64,000 bases of DNA from NCEH01 sp040049195. Its GTDB lineage: Bacteria > Pseudomonadota > Alphaproteobacteria > Rhizobiales > Xanthobacteraceae. Position 1 is the stretch's first letter. The number at the start of each line of letters is the position of its first letter. The notes under the pieces are model-generated. The model had not been told where the DNA came from, ran no database searches, and saw nothing but the letters and a program-made list of their open reading frames with translations. This document shows positions 63,614 to 64,000 of the stretch, one piece after another. Where the stretch lies: assembly GCF_040049195.1 (NCBI RefSeq), contig NZ_JBDZDL010000001.1; one strand, written 5' to 3'. The translations under genes and the position numbers were made by a program.

Positions 63614-64000
63614 ATGACTGTCAAATCTCAGGCCGCTTCGCACGGCGTTCTCGTGCTCTTCAATGCTACGCCGTCCCAAGCCGCAAAGTTCGAAGGCGAG
63701 GCCGCCGAAAAGGCGCGCGCTGCTGGGGAGGGCCTCGGCTATCGCTGCGTGACGCTGAACCCGGCGAAGGACGCCAAGCTCATCGCGAGTCTCGCGCGCG
63801 GCGCCTTCGACAAGGAGGGCGCTCCCCTGCTCGGCGCCGTCACGCCCCGCATGGTCAGTGAACTCTCGGCCGTGGCCGATGGCGCGGCCAAGGCGGCGCC
63901 TGTCGTGCAACTGATTCCGAAGGCCGCTGAGGCCAAGGCGGCTACGAAGGCGACGACGACAGCGGCGACGCTCGAAACGGCCGCTGAGCCGGCCTCGGGC
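63614..64000 (+). CDS. Hypothetical Ala/Lys-rich protein (partial)
   Basis: The first 129 codons of a gene open to the window edge. It starts MTVKSQAASHGVLVLFNATP, with a 90-residue part that could be a small alpha/beta fold (GVLVLFNATPSQAAKFEG; YRCVTLNPAKDAKLIASLARG). A low-complexity Ala/Lys/Thr region follows. GAAAG lies upstream and a near-consensus promoter precedes it. No family recognised. Confidence 0.65.
   Translation, partial: MTVKSQAASHGVLVLFNATPSQAAKFEGEAAEKARAAGEGLGYRCVTLNPAKDAKLIASLARGAFDKEGAPLLGAVTPRMVSELSAVADGAAKAAPVVQLIPKAAEAKAATKATTTAATLETAAEPASG

Overview
The window is high-GC chromosomal DNA of an alphaproteobacterium, most likely of the order Hyphomicrobiales (Rhizobiales) and perhaps Xanthobacteraceae. 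This is inferred from the split F1 ATP synthase operon (atpHAGDC without Fo genes), the obgE/proB/proA/nadD/rsfS/rlmH/envC/ctpA series, the ychF/pth/rplY group and the strong GC bias. Most genes are housekeeping or core-metabolism genes. No insertion sequence, prophage or CRISPR array was seen. The genus is not provable from the sequence alone.

Layout. 0-0.8 kb: end of a TonB-dependent (probably haem) receptor and a haem oxygenase. 0.9-5.9 kb: a vitamin B12 import operon on the minus strand (btuB-btuF-btuC-btuD) behind a clear cobalamin riboswitch. 6.1-12.7 kb: a catalase-like peroxidase with a cytochrome b561, a ketopantoate-reductase-like enzyme, a MATE exporter with a divergent MarR regulator, and two short-chain dehydrogenases. 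12.8-18.8 kb: an unusual group combining GTP cyclohydrolase II, a RibD-type reductase, a pyruvoyl-tetrahydropterin-synthase relative with lost active-site residues, a glycosyltransferase, a methyltransferase and a medium-chain dehydrogenase. This is the best candidate here for an undescribed pathway, perhaps making a modified pterin or pyrimidine metabolite. 19-27 kb: an OpgH-like glucan synthase, a perfect parS centromere site, a large secreted Gly/Tyr-rich protein, aquaporin Z, and divergent katA/oxyR. 27-29.6 kb: purM-purN and a DUF1275 membrane protein.

29.6-30.7 kb is a lower-GC islet with a HEPN/AbiU2-like gene, a possible defence or toxin protein, and an overlapping small ORF. 30.7-38.6 kb: a molybdopterin oxidoreductase, two TerC-family proteins, ndk, a TetR/aldo-keto reductase pair and two MaoC hydratases. 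38.7-41.8 kb: ychF, a toxin-antitoxin-like RHH/PIN pair, pth and rplY. 41.9-45.4 kb: a TsdA-like dihaem cytochrome, a tiny lipoprotein and priA.

45.5-60.1 kb on the plus strand: obgE, a GNAT-glyoxalase fusion, proB, proA, nadD, rsfS, rlmH, envC, ctpA, then atpHAGDC. 60.3-62.4 kb on the minus strand: rppH, a GNAT, rpmA and rplU. rplU-rpmA is thus separated from obgE and opposite to it, which suggests a local rearrangement. The window ends with a thioesterase, tRNA-Ser(CGA), a lower-GC spacer, a consensus sigma-70 promoter and an unrecognised gene running off the edge.
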